From Dongia_B sp035539075 (lineage in GTDB: Bacteria; Pseudomonadota; Alphaproteobacteria; Dongiales; Dongiaceae), in contig DATLJB010000139.1 of assembly GCA_035539075.1 (NCBI GenBank), positions 7,808-71,807 of the forward strand: a stretch of DNA of 64,000 nucleotides, read 5' to 3'. Made by a program: the position numbers and the translations under genes. The notes below the pieces were generated by a model. The model searched no databases and was not told the DNA's origin. It worked only from the letters and a program-made list of their open reading frames with translations. The stretch's first letter is position 1. The number at the start of each line of letters is the position of its first letter. Below, in pieces: positions 35,559 to 44,320 of the stretch.

Positions 35559-36596
35559 ATGGTTGCAAAGATCGAGGCAGAGGTGGCGGGCGCACACGCG
35601 GAAAGCTGGTTGAAGGTATTGCCGTCAGGGCTCTATTGCGCGCCCGGCGGCTTCTATATCGACCCGACCGGTCCTGTCGACCGCGCCGTCATCACGCATG
35701 GCCATAGCGATCACGCCCGCGCCGGCCATGGCGCCGTCCTCACCACGGCGGAAACGGCGTCCATCATGGCCCTGCGCTATGGCGAAGGCTTCGCCGCCAC
35801 TGTGCAACGGCTGGGCTATGGCCGTTCGATCCGCATCGGGGAGGTGGCCGTCACCTTGCTGCCGGCCGGCCATATCCTCGGCAGCGCCCAGGTGCTGCTG
35901 GAATATGGCGGCAGCCGGGCGGTGATTTCCGGCGATTACAAGCGCCGACCCGACCCGACCTGCCCGGCTTTCACCCCGGTTCCCTGCGATGTCTTCGTGA
36001 CCGAGGCGACTTTCGGCCTGCCGGTCTTTCGCCACCCGCCGGATCGGATGGAACTCGACAAGCTGCTGCAGTCGCGCGAGATATTTCCCGAGAGGTGCCA
36101 TCTGGTCGGCGTCTATGCGCTGGGCAAGTGCCAGCGCGTCATGGCCCTGCTGCGCGCCGCCGGCTATGACCGGCCGATCTATCTCCATGGCGCCCTCATG
36201 GCGCTGACCGGGCTTTACACGCAATATGGCGTCGATCTCGGCCGCTATAACGCAATCGCCGGAATGACGCCGAATCAATTGAAGGGCGAGATCATCCTTT
36301 GCCCGCCTTCCGCCCTTACCGACCGCTGGTCGCGGCGCCTGCCCGATCCCGTCTCGGCGGCCGCCTCAGGCTGGATGCGCGTGCGGGCGCGGGCGCGGCA
36401 GAAGGGGGCCGAATTGCCCCTGATCATCTCCGATCATGCCGACTGGGATGAACTGCTGCAGACAGTTGAAGATGTCGATGCGCCGGAAATATGGATCACC
36501 CATGGCCGCGAGGAAGGCCTGCTTCACGCCTTGACCAGGCAGGGCCGGCGCGCGCGGGTGCTGTCACTGATCGGCCGCGAAGAAGAAGAAAACTGA
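35559..36596 (+). CDS. Ligase-associated DNA damage response exonuclease (metallo-beta-lactamase fold)
   Basis: MBL-fold nuclease of the SNM1/beta-CASP-like type, 345 residues. The metal site HGHSDH lies at residues 47-52, followed by LPAGHILGSAQVL, ISGDYKRR and a C-terminal WITHGREEGL. It should process DNA ends for the ligase encoded just downstream (22 bases). The family is defined by co-occurrence with the DEXH helicase, PdeM and the ligase, all of which are here. Confidence 0.95.
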   Translation: MVAKIEAEVAGAHAESWLKVLPSGLYCAPGGFYIDPTGPVDRAVITHGHSDHARAGHGAVLTTAETASIMALRYGEGFAATVQRLGYGRSIRIGEVAVTLLPAGHILGSAQVLLEYGGSRAVISGDYKRRPDPTCPAFTPVPCDVFVTEATFGLPVFRHPPDRMELDKLLQSREIFPERCHLVGVYALGKCQRVMALLRAAGYDRPIYLHGALMALTGLYTQYGVDLGRYNAIAGMTPNQLKGEIILCPPSALTDRWSRRLPDPVSAAASGWMRVRARARQKGAELPLIISDHADWDELLQTVEDVDAPEIWITHGREEGLLHALTRQGRRARVLSLIGREEEEN

Positions 36597-36618
36597 GAGC
36601 GGGGACGAAGCGCGCGAC

Positions 36619-38214
36619 ATGCAGCATTTTGCCAATCTCCTGGACGCTCTCTCATTCCAGCCGGCACGCAACGCCAAATTGCGGCTGATCGAGACCTATC
36701 TCGCGCATACGCCGGATCCCGACCGCGGCTACGCCCTTGCCGCCCTGACCGGCGCGCTCGACATTCCGAATGCCAAGCCCGCCCTGTTGAAGTCGCTCGC
36801 CATCGGCCAATCGGATGAGACGCTGTTCGCCCTATCCTATGATTATGTCGGCGATCTTGCCGAGACGGTCGCCCTGATCTGGCCGGGCCGCGGCAAGGGC
36901 ACGGCGCAATCTCCGGCCTTGGGCGAGGTGGTGGAAAAATTGCAGCAGTCGACGGCCTCCGAGGTGCCGGGCCTTCTAGCCGCCTGGCTCGATGAGCTCG
37001 ACCCGACCGGACGCTGGGCGCTACTGAAGCTGATCACCGGCGCCCTGCGCGTCGGCGTGTCGGCACGCCTGGCAAAGACCGCCGTGGCCAATTTCGGCCA
37101 GGTCGCCATCGAAGAGATCGAGGAGCTCTGGCATGGACTGGCGCCGCCCTATCGCGAGCTGTTCAGCTGGCTGAGCGGCACCGCCGACAAGCCCGATAAA
37201 CATTCTCTTTCTTTCCTGCCTTTGATGCTGGCGCATCCGCTCGACGAGAGTGAGCTCGCCAATATGGCGCCCACGGAGTTCCGCGCCGAATGGAAATGGG
37301 ACGGCATCCGTGTGCAGCTCGTCGCCTGGGACGGCGAACGCCGGCTCTATTCCCGCGCCGGCGAGGAGATCAGCCGCAGCTTTCCTGATATGGTCGAGGC
37401 GATGACCTTCGACGGCGTGCTGGATGGCGAATTGCTGGTGGCCCGCCCGGAAGGCGGAGAGCTGAAGATCGGTCCCTTCAATGAGCTGCAGCAGCGCTTG
37501 AACCGCAAGACGGTGACCGGCCGCATGCTGACCGATTGGCCCGCCCATGTGCGCCTCTACGACATCCTGATCGACGGCGAGAAGGATCTGCGCCCGCTGC
37601 CCTTCGATATGCGCCGGACCGCGCTGGAGGACTGGTTCAAGCGCCAACCGCGGCCGCGTATCGATCTTTCGCCGCTCATTCCCTTCGCCGATTGGCAGCA
37701 GCTGTCCGATCTGCGGCTCGGCTCGCGTGCCGCGGGAATCGAAGGCCTGATGCTGAAGCGCGCCGACAGCCCCTATCTCGGCGGGCGCATCAAGGGCCGC
37801 TGGTTCAAATGGAAGCGCGATGCATTGACTGTCGATGCCGTGCTGATGTACGCCCAGCGCGGTCACGGCAAACGCTCGTCATATTACTCCGATTATACTT
37901 TCGGCTGCTGGCAAAGCGGCCCCGCAGCAGGCGAGCGGCTGCTGGTACCGGTCGGCAAGGCCTATTCCGGCTACACGGATGAAGAATTGCTGCTGCTCGA
38001 TAAATGGGTGCGGGACCACACCGTGAACCGCTTCGGGCCGGTCCGCGAGACCACGCCGGCGCTGGTCGTCGAACTGGCTTTCGATTCCGTCCAGCGATCG
38101 AGCCGTCACAAATCGGGTGTCGCCCTGCGTTTCCCGCGTGTCCACCGCATTCGCTGGGACAAGCCCGCCGCAGAGGCCGACGAGGTGGATGCCCTGGTTC
38201 GCTTGATACAATAG
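36619..38214 (+). CDS. ATP-dependent DNA ligase of the ligase-associated repair set
   Basis: Cytoplasmic ATP-dependent DNA ligase of 531 residues, distinct from the NAD-dependent LigA. An N-terminal helical DNA-binding domain occupies residues 1-200. The nucleotidyltransferase motif EWKWDGIR contains the adenylated lysine K226; other motifs are DGELLV, EGLMLKR and RWFKWKR. The C-terminal OB-fold contains FGPVRETTPALVVELAFD and RFPRVHRIRWDK. It is the second gene of the plus-strand half of the repair island. Confidence 0.96.
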   Translation: MQHFANLLDALSFQPARNAKLRLIETYLAHTPDPDRGYALAALTGALDIPNAKPALLKSLAIGQSDETLFALSYDYVGDLAETVALIWPGRGKGTAQSPALGEVVEKLQQSTASEVPGLLAAWLDELDPTGRWALLKLITGALRVGVSARLAKTAVANFGQVAIEEIEELWHGLAPPYRELFSWLSGTADKPDKHSLSFLPLMLAHPLDESELANMAPTEFRAEWKWDGIRVQLVAWDGERRLYSRAGEEISRSFPDMVEAMTFDGVLDGELLVARPEGGELKIGPFNELQQRLNRKTVTGRMLTDWPAHVRLYDILIDGEKDLRPLPFDMRRTALEDWFKRQPRPRIDLSPLIPFADWQQLSDLRLGSRAAGIEGLMLKRADSPYLGGRIKGRWFKWKRDALTVDAVLMYAQRGHGKRSSYYSDYTFGCWQSGPAAGERLLVPVGKAYSGYTDEELLLLDKWVRDHTVNRFGPVRETTPALVVELAFDSVQRSSRHKSGVALRFPRVHRIRWDKPAAEADEVDALVRLIQ

Positions 38215-38240
38215 GCGTTACCGGGTGCGAGTGCGCCGCC

Positions 38241-38447
38241 TCATCGGTTCTTTGAACCGCCCGGCAAGGGTACCGAAGATGGCGGGATGGGCGCGCCCGG
38301 CCGGTCCGATTCCTGGTTGAGGGGGTAGGGATTTACCGGCATCCGATCCTCGTCCTCACGAAGCCGCTCGGCCTTGTCCTTGGCCGGGATGGCTTTCCCG
38401 GCAGCCTGGTGCTTTCCGGGGTTTCTTTCGATCTTCTTCTCGGTCAT
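38241..38447 (-). CDS. Small charged hypothetical protein
   Basis: A 68-residue hydrophilic protein, start chosen at 38447 because GGGAGG sits 7 bases upstream. It begins TEKKIERNPGKHQAAGKAIPAKDK and ends in a Pro/Ser/Gly-rich tail (PIPPSSVPLPGGSKNR). The composition suggests disorder. No family recognised. It is convergent with the ligase gene. Confidence 0.65.
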   Translation of the reverse strand: MTEKKIERNPGKHQAAGKAIPAKDKAERLREDEDRMPVNPYPLNQESDRPGAPIPPSSVPLPGGSKNR

Positions 38448-38573
38448 TCTCGCCTCCCACGGCCCTGCTGCGAACATAGCCGTGCTTTGAAACTCGCCCC
38501 GAGAAGCGAACGAAATGGCGTTCAAATGGTTCCGATATTGCGGAGCCTAGATGCGATGCGCGGGAGGAAAGAA

Positions 38574-38939
38574 ATGACCAGCAAGGCATGGGCCCCCCTT
38601 TGTCTTATCGGCCTGCTCAGCGCTTGCGCGGCGCAGCAGGCCGCAAACGTGCCGAAAAAGGCTGACAGGGAATATGATTGCATCGACGCGAACGGGCCGA
38701 TCGGGACCCTAACTCTGACCGGCGGCGGCGAGGCCTTGATCCGCGAACCGGATGCGGCGGCCGGCCAGCCACCCAGCCTGTTCGGCCGTTACGAAGAGCA
38801 GACGGATGCGATCATCATCCATAACAAGGATTTTGGCGCCATCACCTATCGCCTCGAGGGTGAGAAGCTGATCTCCGTGGCGCCGGAAATGTCATCCGTC
38901 CTGGTCGATCGCGTGACCTGCACTGGCAAGCGAAGATAG
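38574..38939 (+). CDS. Small putative lipoprotein
   Basis: A 121-residue protein starting at ATG 38574 after a strong GGGAGGAAA ribosome-binding sequence. The N-terminus (TSKAWAPLCLIGLLSACAAQQ) is a type II signal peptide with lipobox LSAC, so it should be acylated and membrane-anchored. The mature part (YDCIDANGPIGTLTLTGGGEAL ... VTCTGKR) is predicted beta-rich with two cysteines that could pair. Function unknown. Confidence 0.8.
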   Translation: MTSKAWAPLCLIGLLSACAAQQAANVPKKADREYDCIDANGPIGTLTLTGGGEALIREPDAAAGQPPSLFGRYEEQTDAIIIHNKDFGAITYRLEGEKLISVAPEMSSVLVDRVTCTGKRR

Positions 38940-39123
38940 GCTCGGCAAATAGCCGCCGGCCTGGAAGAAGGCGCTCGCAACACTGCGCGAGAAAGCGGTT
39001 GATAAAAGCGGTTGATACCGGCGCGCCGCCTGCCACAATGGCCCGCCACGGAAAAGACGCCGCCGACGGCAGCTTGAGCAATGATTGCTGAAGGCAGTTG
39101 CCCGGAGCGGCTGGGGGAAATCG

Positions 39124-39795
39124 ATGAGTCACGTCATGATCGGCACACCGACATTGGATGGATCCGTCCATGTCGCCTATCTGCAATCGCTGCTGGGGAC
39201 GCAGAAGCTGCTACTTGAGGGGCGGCAGCGCTTCAGCATGCGCTTCATCATGCAGGAAAGCCTCATCATGCGTGCGCGCAACCTGCTGGTGGCGGACTTT
39301 CTCGATACCGATGCCGAGGATCTGATCATGATCGACAGCGATATCGGCTGGACACCCGCCGACGTCATGCGGCTGCTGCGCTATGATGTCGGTGTCGTTG
39401 CCGGCGTGTATCAGCGCAAATCGGACGTCAAAGTCGATTTCACCGTCAAGTTTCCGCCGGATGGCGTGCAGCGCAACAAGCAGACCGGCCTGATGAAGGC
39501 GGAGCGCGTCGGTACCGGCTTCCTGCGCCTGCGCCGCGACGCGCTGGAACGCATGATCGCGAAATATCCTGACCTGCAATACCGTGACGCCAGCGGCCGT
39601 GAGCTTTATTGCCTGTTCGACACCAGCCTGGAGAACGGCCGCTTCTGCGGTGAGGACTTCACCTTCTGTGATCGCTGGCGCGCAATCGGCGGCGAGGTCT
39701 GGGTCGATCCCGATATCCGCCTGTCGCATATCGGCAGCAAAGTTTTCGACAAGAGCCTATGGGAGGCCTTGCAGCCGGCCGCGGCGAAGGCGTAA
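39124..39795 (+). CDS. Glycosyltransferase-like protein with DxD motif
   Basis: A 223-residue soluble protein starting at ATG 39124, preceded by GGGGGAAA. It opens with IGTPTLDGSVHVAYLQSL, and contains FLDTDAEDLIMIDSDIGWTPADV, where DSD fits the metal-binding DxD of GT-A glycosyltransferases, then GVVAGVYQRK and GTGFLRLRRDALERM, and late FCGEDFTFCDRW and HIGSKVF. The pattern resembles small GT-A-like proteins found in alphaproteobacteria and phages, lacking a membrane segment. Donor and acceptor unknown; no sugar-nucleotide genes are adjacent. Confidence 0.7.
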   Translation: MSHVMIGTPTLDGSVHVAYLQSLLGTQKLLLEGRQRFSMRFIMQESLIMRARNLLVADFLDTDAEDLIMIDSDIGWTPADVMRLLRYDVGVVAGVYQRKSDVKVDFTVKFPPDGVQRNKQTGLMKAERVGTGFLRLRRDALERMIAKYPDLQYRDASGRELYCLFDTSLENGRFCGEDFTFCDRWRAIGGEVWVDPDIRLSHIGSKVFDKSLWEALQPAAAKA

Positions 39796-39844
39796 GCGGA
39801 AGACGAAGCCTGTTCTCCGTGTGCTCGAATTTCTCCGTTGTCGA

Positions 39845-40351
39845 ATGAGCGAGTTCCGGTCTGCGATGATTCCGCTGCGTGGTCGCCAAGCACTCGAGGA
39901 CTATTTCGCCGGCTTCTGGCTGCTGTCGCGCCGCATCATCGATCGGCGCAGCGGCCTTGCCGGCCGGCTCTCCGGTAAAGTCGTCTTTCGGCCCGATGCG
40001 GCGGGGTTCATCTATGAGGAAACGGGCATCCTCACCTATGGCGCCTATGAAGGGCAAGCGAGCCAGTCATATCACTGGGATCTCGATCCGGTCGACGGCG
40101 CAGCCGTGCGCTTCAGGGACGGACGGCTGTTTCACCTGCTTCATCTCGATCGCGGCGCGGTAGCCGTGCAACATCTTTGCGCCGCCGACCTTTATCGCGG
40201 CCGCTTTCGCCTGGTCACGGATCGCTGCTGGCTGTCGAGATGGCAGGTGCGTGGTCCGCGCAAGGACCAGATCATCCTCAACCGTTATCGGCGCGCAACC
40301 ACAATTGCCGCGGACGATTGCGCTGCCCGGGACGGGACGGCACGGCCCTAG
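39845..40351 (+). CDS. DUF6314-like protein
   Basis: A 168-residue protein from ATG 39845. The segments YFAGFWLLSRRIIDRRSGLAGRLSGKVVF, YEETGILTYGAYEG, RFRDGRLFHLLHLD and WQVRGPRKDQIILNRY match the pattern I associate with DUF6314, a small beta-barrel family of unknown role. No signal peptide. It starts about 50 bases after the glycosyltransferase-like gene, so the two may be co-transcribed. It is convergent with the tetR gene. Confidence 0.7.
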   Translation: MSEFRSAMIPLRGRQALEDYFAGFWLLSRRIIDRRSGLAGRLSGKVVFRPDAAGFIYEETGILTYGAYEGQASQSYHWDLDPVDGAAVRFRDGRLFHLLHLDRGAVAVQHLCAADLYRGRFRLVTDRCWLSRWQVRGPRKDQIILNRYRRATTIAADDCAARDGTARP

Positions 40352-40399
40352 ACGACGGCACGGCCTAGGCTGCCGGCGAGATACCCGGGTTGTGCGGGA

Positions 40400-41152
40400 T
40401 CACACCTGTTCGGCGGGCTTGTAGCTGCGATAGATCATCTGCACGGCCCCCTTGATGATCTCTTCTTCGGCCGGGAAGTCCGCCGGCACATCCATATCCA
40501 GCAGGCGCCGGATGCCGAGGGGTCCGCGGACCAGCCAGATGGCCTGTTCCGCAGCGAGGCGCGTATCCGTCACGGATAGCAGGCCGAGCCAATTGGCCTG
40601 GTCGAAAAAGCTGGTGAGCTTGCGGATCATCGGCAGCGGGCCGTTGCCGAAGAAAGCCTTGGGCAGTTCCGGAAAGCGCGGACCTTCCGCCATGATGATC
40701 CGGTAAACCGACAGGGGCTCGGGCGAGAGAAGATGTTCCACGACGATGCGCAGCATGTTTTCCAGGATCGCCTGGATATCGCTGTCGCGGGTGAGTTGGG
40801 GAAGCTCGCCATCCCAGCGCGAGGTGCAGGCAGTGAACACCATTTCGGCGAAGAGTTTCTCCTTGCTGACGAAATGGGCGTAAACGGTGGCTTTCGAGAC
40901 ACCGGCCTGACGGGCGACCTGGTCCATGCTGACGGCCCCGAAGCCGTGTTCCAGGAACAGCGCCTTGGCCGCCTGCATGATGGCCATGGCCTTGGGGTTT
41001 TGCGACGGCTGCGGAATAGCATGGGATCCGCTCAGAGCCTCGCCGGCCTCCCCCAGATGGGATGATTTTCCCTTAGGATCCGGGCTGTCCGCGCGATTCC
41101 CTGCGCTCGGCGTTGCTAGGCCCGCCGTGACAGGATTCTTCGTTTCGGCCAA
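40400..41152 (-). CDS. TetR/AcrR-family transcriptional regulator of the divergent efflux operon
   Basis: One-component repressor of 250 residues. The start codon is TTG at 41152, supported by a strong AGGAGG sequence five bases upstream (about 41158-41163); the next ATG is inside the DNA-binding domain. The helix-turn-helix lies at about residues 57-105 (MDQVARQAGVSKATVYAHFVSKEKLF). The first ~50 residues are a Ser/Pro-rich extension. The remainder is a helical ligand-binding domain. Divergent from emrA-emrB with two palindromic operators between, so it very probably represses both itself and the pump. Confidence 0.93.
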   Translation of the reverse strand: MAETKNPVTAGLATPSAGNRADSPDPKGKSSHLGEAGEALSGSHAIPQPSQNPKAMAIMQAAKALFLEHGFGAVSMDQVARQAGVSKATVYAHFVSKEKLFAEMVFTACTSRWDGELPQLTRDSDIQAILENMLRIVVEHLLSPEPLSVYRIIMAEGPRFPELPKAFFGNGPLPMIRKLTSFFDQANWLGLLSVTDTRLAAEQAIWLVRGPLGIRRLLDMDVPADFPAEEEIIKGAVQMIYRSYKPAEQV

Positions 41153-41171
41153 TCAACCCTCCTCACAAATT

Positions 41172-41190
41172 AAACTGAACGGTTCAGTTT
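41172..41190. promoter_or_regulatory. Palindromic TetR operator 1
   Basis: Perfect 19-bp palindrome AAACTGAACGGTTCAGTTT: 9-bp arms around a central G. It lies 20 bases upstream of the tetR start codon and just before its ribosome-binding site. Confidence 0.85.
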
Positions 41191-41194
41191 CACC

Positions 41195-41225
41195 TTGACA
41201 TTAGGCCGCTTGTGGCGCATGTCAA
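41195..41225. promoter_or_regulatory. Face-to-face TTGACA elements between the two operators
   Basis: TTGACAT at 41195-41201 and its complement ATGTCAA at 41219-41225 form an inverted repeat. Each reads as a perfect -35 hexamer, one per strand, pointing inward past the other. The -10 boxes 17 bases downstream are poor, so this may be overlapping divergent promoters or another protein-binding inverted repeat. Confidence 0.45.
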
Positions 41226-41233
41226 GAGCAACT

Positions 41234-41252
41234 GAACTGGACGGTTTAGTTT
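41234..41252. promoter_or_regulatory. TetR operator 2 (imperfect copy)
   Basis: GAACTGGACGGTTTAGTTT, 16 of 19 bases identical to operator 1. The centres are 62 bp apart, close to six helical turns, so two dimers would bind the same face. It lies toward the emrA side. Confidence 0.75.
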
Positions 41253-41332
41253 CTACGTTCAGCCGCGCTTCATATCTTCGTCGAAGCGCTATCCCTCCTG
41301 TGACTAGGTAACTCGAGAGATCAGGTCAAGCC

Positions 41333-42520
41333 ATGCCCAGCGCCAAACGTATTGCTTTGAGTTTTGTCGCCGTTGCCGCCCTCGCCGGCGGTGCCGTCGG
41401 CGGCCATTGGTGGTGGACCGAGGGTCGGTTCATGGAATCGACGGACAATGCCTATGTCGAGGGCGATATTTCCTCGATCGCGCCGCAAATCGACGGCTAT
41501 GTCGCCGATGTCCTGGTCGGCGACAATCAGGCGGTGAAAGCCGGCGACGTGCTGGTGCGGATCGATGACCGCGACTTCAAGGCGCGGGTCGATCAGGCCA
41601 ATGCCGCGCTGCAAACCGCGAAGGCCAATCTCGAGACGATCCGCAGCCAGATCAATTATCAGCAGACCCTGGTCGCCCAGGCCCAGGCGCAATTGGAAGC
41701 CTCAAATGCCGAGGCGCGCCGTGCCCAGCAGCAATATGACCGCTATGCCAAGCTGGTGAACGACAAGGTGATTTCCCGGCAGGAGTTCGACGACGCCGAA
41801 GCAACCCTGGTGAAGGGTAAGGCCGATGTCATCCGCGGCGCCGCCGCCATCAATGCGCAACAGGCGCAGCTGGTGGTGATCCAGGCGCAACTGAAGGAAG
41901 CCGAGGCCAAGGTCAATCAAAGTGCGGCCGAAGCCGAGCTAGCCGCCAATGACCTCGACAAGACGGTGATCCGCGCGCCGATCGACGGCGTCGTCGGCAA
42001 CCGCGGCGTGCGAGTCGGCCATTACGTCAAATCCGGCACACAGCTCCTCTCGCTGGTTCCGACCGATGTCTATGTGGTGGCCAATTTCAAGGAAACGCAG
42101 CTCACCCATATGAAGCCGGGCCAGAAAGTTGAAGTCGATGTCGATGCCTATCCCGACACCCCGCTGACCGGCGAGGTCGAGAGCTTCGCCCCGGCAAGCG
42201 GCGCATTGTTCAGCCTGCTGCCGCCGGAAAACGCGACCGGCAATTTCACCAAGATCGTGCAGCGCCTGCCGGTCCGCATCAAGGTCGCCAGCGGCAATCC
42301 GCTGCATGGCATGTTGCGGCCGGGCCTGTCGGTGGAAGCAAAGGTCGATACCAAGAATGCCGGCGATAATGGCAAGACGCTGGTCAGCCAGGCCGGCAAG
42401 CCGGGCGGCAGCCTGTTCGGCTCCGCCGAGGCCGCTCCGGTAGCCGCCAGTCCCGTCGGCGCCGATATCGACACGGCTGCTGCGCCGGCTTCCGCCGTTA
42501 CGAAATCAACCGGCAACTGA
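41333..42520 (+). CDS. EmrA-like HlyD-family periplasmic adaptor
   Basis: Membrane-fusion protein linking an inner-membrane exporter to an outer-membrane channel. It has 395 residues with an N-terminal membrane anchor (about 5-25). ESTDNAYVEGDISSIAPQIDGYV (about 35-58) opens the lipoyl domain, and a coiled-coil hairpin covers about 85-195. The beta-barrel domain starts at IRAPIDGVVGNRGVRVGHYV, and the VDAYPDTPLTGEVESFAPASGA motif is typical of EmrA. The C-terminus is Ala/Pro-rich. It is the first gene of an emrA-emrB pair. Confidence 0.93.
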   Translation: MPSAKRIALSFVAVAALAGGAVGGHWWWTEGRFMESTDNAYVEGDISSIAPQIDGYVADVLVGDNQAVKAGDVLVRIDDRDFKARVDQANAALQTAKANLETIRSQINYQQTLVAQAQAQLEASNAEARRAQQQYDRYAKLVNDKVISRQEFDDAEATLVKGKADVIRGAAAINAQQAQLVVIQAQLKEAEAKVNQSAAEAELAANDLDKTVIRAPIDGVVGNRGVRVGHYVKSGTQLLSLVPTDVYVVANFKETQLTHMKPGQKVEVDVDAYPDTPLTGEVESFAPASGALFSLLPPENATGNFTKIVQRLPVRIKVASGNPLHGMLRPGLSVEAKVDTKNAGDNGKTLVSQAGKPGGSLFGSAEAAPVAASPVGADIDTAAAPASAVTKSTGN

Positions 42521-42589
42521 TCTCTCCCCGGAAGGGCCGGCGCCAGTGCCGCCCTTCCGGCCCCCCGATAGCGTATCGAGGAAACCGCA

Positions 42590-44233
42590 ATGGAACCTGC
42601 CGCCAATGCTGCGGATTTGGCTGTCAGGGACGAGTTCCCGGTCAACGACAATCGCGATGCCGCGCCGACCGCGCAGCCGGCCGCGGCGCCCGCTCATCGC
42701 GAGGTCACGACACGCGACTGGATCGGCTTCTTCGTCATGGTCGTCGGCATGTTCATGGCGATCCTCGACATCCAGATCGTCTCCAGTTCGCTCAATGAGA
42801 TTCAGGCAGGCCTGGCCGCCAGCGCCGACGAGATCAGCTGGGTCCAGACCTCATATCTGATCGCCGAAGTGGTGATGATCCCGCTATCCGGCTATCTCTC
42901 CCGCGCCTTCTCGACACGACTGATCTTCACCTTGTCGGCCGCCGGCTTCACGCTCAGCAGCGCGCTCTGCGCGATGTCCTGGGATATAAATTCCATGATC
43001 ATCTTCCGCGCCATCCAGGGCTTCCTGGGCGGCGCCATGATCCCCACGGTTTTCGCCATCACCTTCTCGGTCTTCCCGCCGCAACGCCGCGCCGGCCTCT
43101 CCGTGCTGACAGGTCTGGTGGCCACCATGGCGCCGACCCTCGGCCCGACGGTGGGCGGCTGGATCACCGACCAGATGTCCTGGCACTGGCTGTTCCTGAT
43201 CAATCTCGTACCCGGCCTGGTGGTCACGATCATGGTCTGGCTGACGGTCGATTTCGACAAGCCGCATTGGGCGCTGCTGAAAGTGATGGATATCCCCGGC
43301 ATGATCCTGATGGCGCTGTTCCTCGGCTGCCTCGAATATGTGCTGGAGGAAGGGACCCGGCTCGACTGGTTCGGCAGCGAGACAATCCAGCTCTGCAGCG
43401 CCGTTTCCGCCGTCTCCGCCCTGCTCTTCATCTGGCGCGTGCTGCAATATGCCGAACCGATCGTCGATCTGCGCGCCTTCACGGATCGCAACTTCGCGCT
43501 TGGCTGCCTGTTCAGCTTCGTCATCGGCATCGGCCTCTATGGCTCGGTCTATCTGATCCCGCTGTTCCTCGCCCAGGTGCGCGGCTACAAGCCGATGCAG
43601 ATCGGCATCATCATGTTCGTTGCCGGCGCCTTCCAGTTCGCCTCGGCGCCGGTGGCCGGCCGCTTGTCGCGCATGCTGGATCCCCGCCTGGTGCTCTGCT
43701 TCGGTCTCGCCATGTTCGGCGGCGGCGTTTACCTGCAGCACTTCCTGACCTCGGACTGGAGCTATTGGGAGTTCTTCCTGCCCCAGGCGGTGCGCGGCTT
43801 CGCCCTGATGTTCCTTTTCATGCCGGTCAATATGGCCGCGCTTGGCACCTTGCCGAAGGCGCGGCTGAAGAACGCCAGCGGCCTCTATAATCTGATGCGC
43901 AATCTCGGCGGCGCCATCGGTCTTGCCGGCATCAATTACATGATGACGGAACGGCTCAACCTGCATTGGGCGCGGCTGGTCGACAACATGACCAGCGCCA
44001 ATCCCAATGTGGTCGGTTTCCTCGACCAGATGGGCCAGACAATGGACGGTCGCGCCGGGCCGGCCGGCGATCAGATGGCGCTGAAGGCCCTCTCACGACT
44101 GGTGCTGCGCCAAGCGGAGGTCTTGAGCTTCGCCGACATCTCCCTGATCATGGCGCTGATCTTCTTTGGCGCGATCCTGCTGGTGCCGCTCCTCCGGCTG
44201 CCGAAAGGCGTCGTCACCGGGGAAGCTCACTGA
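42590..44233 (+). CDS. EmrB-like DHA2-family MFS efflux permease
   Basis: Drug:H+ antiporter-2 family exporter of 547 residues with about 14 membrane helices. Typical motifs are FMAILDIQIVSSSLNEI in TM1, LSRAFSTRLIF (motif A), RAIQGFLGGAMIPT (motif B region) and GPTVGGWITDQMSWHWLFLIN (antiporter motif C). It starts about 70 bases after emrA. A cytosolic N-terminal tail of about 45 residues is Ala/Pro-rich. No TolC-type outer-membrane gene is in this operon, so it would need one encoded elsewhere. Confidence 0.94.
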   Translation: MEPAANAADLAVRDEFPVNDNRDAAPTAQPAAAPAHREVTTRDWIGFFVMVVGMFMAILDIQIVSSSLNEIQAGLAASADEISWVQTSYLIAEVVMIPLSGYLSRAFSTRLIFTLSAAGFTLSSALCAMSWDINSMIIFRAIQGFLGGAMIPTVFAITFSVFPPQRRAGLSVLTGLVATMAPTLGPTVGGWITDQMSWHWLFLINLVPGLVVTIMVWLTVDFDKPHWALLKVMDIPGMILMALFLGCLEYVLEEGTRLDWFGSETIQLCSAVSAVSALLFIWRVLQYAEPIVDLRAFTDRNFALGCLFSFVIGIGLYGSVYLIPLFLAQVRGYKPMQIGIIMFVAGAFQFASAPVAGRLSRMLDPRLVLCFGLAMFGGGVYLQHFLTSDWSYWEFFLPQAVRGFALMFLFMPVNMAALGTLPKARLKNASGLYNLMRNLGGAIGLAGINYMMTERLNLHWARLVDNMTSANPNVVGFLDQMGQTMDGRAGPAGDQMALKALSRLVLRQAEVLSFADISLIMALIFFGAILLVPLLRLPKGVVTGEAH

Positions 44234-44320
44234 AGCCGCGGTTCGCGCCGCGGCCAGGCGGCTTCCGTCGGGCGTGCATGCCGCCTAAGATGGATGCAGT
44301 TCATGCGCCGCGAGGAGATC

